In this document: in pieces, positions 63,519 through 64,000 of the stretch
Numbering within the stretch: the first letter of the stretch is position 1
Layout of the letters: each line of letters begins with the position of its first letter
Assembly (NCBI GenBank): GCA_017309015.1
Contig: JAEDAG010000005.1
Location: 1-64,000, forward strand
Source of the DNA: Faecalicatena absiana
Lineage (GTDB): Bacteria > Bacillota > Bacilli > Lactobacillales > Lactobacillaceae
Direction of reading: 5' to 3'
DNA: 64,000 bases
The notes under the pieces: generated by a model
The model's input: the letters and a program-made list of their open reading frames with translations, nothing else
The model's database searches: none
Told to the model about the DNA's origin: nothing
Translations under genes and position numbers: made by a program

Positions 63519-63780
63519 AAGAATTATACATAAAAAATACACCTATTGATCAGTCGCTTCGAAAATAGGGCTTTCATTGTTTTCTTAAAATACGACATGT
63601 ACTAGATTGTCCCATTTTTGGGGGGTGGATTATTTTTCTTATTTTATATTATATAATTCACGGCTTATAATTACCGACAATTTTATTATTCAAAGGACTG
63701 ATGAATTTCGTGATCAATTTAATTGCTAAAAGGTTGCGAAAAAGAGGCAATTAGATAAAAATAGTAATAGAAACATTTTG
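63519..63780. other. AT-rich divergent region between two LysR genes
   Basis: No gene is seen. TATAAT at 63652-63657 may serve the plus-strand LysR gene, but its -35 is poor and the leader would be about 140 nt. A GGGGGGTGGATT stretch (63620-63631) stands out in otherwise AT-rich DNA. Confidence 0.4.
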
Positions 63781-63801
63781 ATGATAGAGAGCGTGAGAAT
63801 T

Positions 63802-64000
63802 GTGAATTTCCAACATCTTGAATACTTCAACGAACTGGCCAAAACGCAATATATGGCCCAGGCTGCCCAGAACCTGGGGATCTCACAGCCAACTTTGAGC
63901 TATGCTGTCAAGAAGCTGGAAGAAGAATTGGGCGTCCCGCTCTTTGAGAAGAGCGGCCGCAACATTCGTCTGACGGTTTACGGCAAGTCTTTTGCCGAGT
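63802..64000 (+). CDS. LysR-family transcriptional regulator (partial)
   Basis: The first 66 codons of a LysR-type regulator, cut by the window end. The HTH is clear: QHLEYFNELAKTQYMAQAAQ, then LGISQPTLSYAVKKLEEELG and VPLFEKSGRNIRLT. I place the start at GTG 63802 (reading NFQHLEY after the initiator); an in-frame ATG at 63781 and GTG at 63793 are alternatives. It is divergent from the other LysR gene. Confidence 0.88.
   Translation, partial: MNFQHLEYFNELAKTQYMAQAAQNLGISQPTLSYAVKKLEEELGVPLFEKSGRNIRLTVYGKSFAE

Noticed and set aside
1..64000. CRISPR array
   Set aside because: No series of regularly spaced identical repeats was seen; the repeats found are paired arms of terminators or the GTGCTAAC cluster.
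1..64000. tRNA genes
   Set aside because: No cloverleaf with a GTTCGAA-type T arm and matching acceptor stem was found, including behind the 5S rRNA.

Overview
The window looks like a chromosomal segment of a low-GC Gram-positive lactic acid bacterium, most probably Lactobacillus delbrueckii or a close relative. I base this on AGGAGG-type ribosome binding sites, strongly GC-biased third codon positions, a pfkA-pyk glycolytic pair, a proBAC cluster, a T-box ahead of asnB, an FMN riboswitch ahead of ribU, and several eroding genes. The species call is inference from gene content; no search was run.

Layout. 1-250: 3' end of a 5S rRNA, its terminator, and a possible small RNA. 500-4900: an aminotransferase with a divergent LysR regulator, then asnB under a T-box leader. 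4960-8830: argS, argR, coaBC. 8960-11420: a small DUF4145-like gene, an amidohydrolase broken by an in-frame TAG, and a D-2-hydroxyacid dehydrogenase. About 11440-13690: an IS607-family element with serine recombinase, TnpB RNA-guided nuclease and a candidate guide (omega/re) RNA. 13940-25520: recQ, nucleoside hydrolase, APC permease, uvrC, obgE, an OatA-like acyltransferase, rnz and an SDR dehydrogenase. 25630-31275: rpmF (L32), a 5'-nucleotidase-family phosphohydrolase, an isolated phage-type SNF2 helicase and three small conserved genes. 31398-34558: proBAC on the minus strand. 34715-41672: a small membrane protein, dnaE, pfkA-pyk. 41826-46018: the overlapping run cvfB-xerD-ribT-scpA-scpB-rluB. 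46050-51428: FMN riboswitch-ribU, a LysM protein, cmk, an rpsA-like S1 protein, der and hup (HU). 51799-55879: a tandem array of PAS / degenerate GGDEF / EAL genes whose middle member has collapsed to a scar. 55981-64000: a TPR protein, a HAAS-domain protein, a CadD-like transporter, a flavodoxin remnant, an XRE regulator, a YfhO-family membrane protein and two divergent LysR genes, the last cut by the window edge.

How the genes work together. Much of the window is housekeeping: tRNA charging, chromosome segregation (scpAB, xerD), ribosome biogenesis (obg, der, rluB) and nucleotide metabolism. Amino-acid supply is represented by asnB, proBAC, the permease and the aminotransferase. Signs of reduction are frequent: an amber-split amidohydrolase, a flavodoxin with a nonsense codon and an internal deletion, a collapsed EAL-gene copy, and an ArgR whose usual arginine-contact motif is altered. 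The items most worth a second look are the EAL-gene array, the IS607/TnpB element with its leader hairpin, the permease operator-like inverted repeat, the phage-type helicase with an unassigned N-terminal domain, and several candidate non-coding RNAs.
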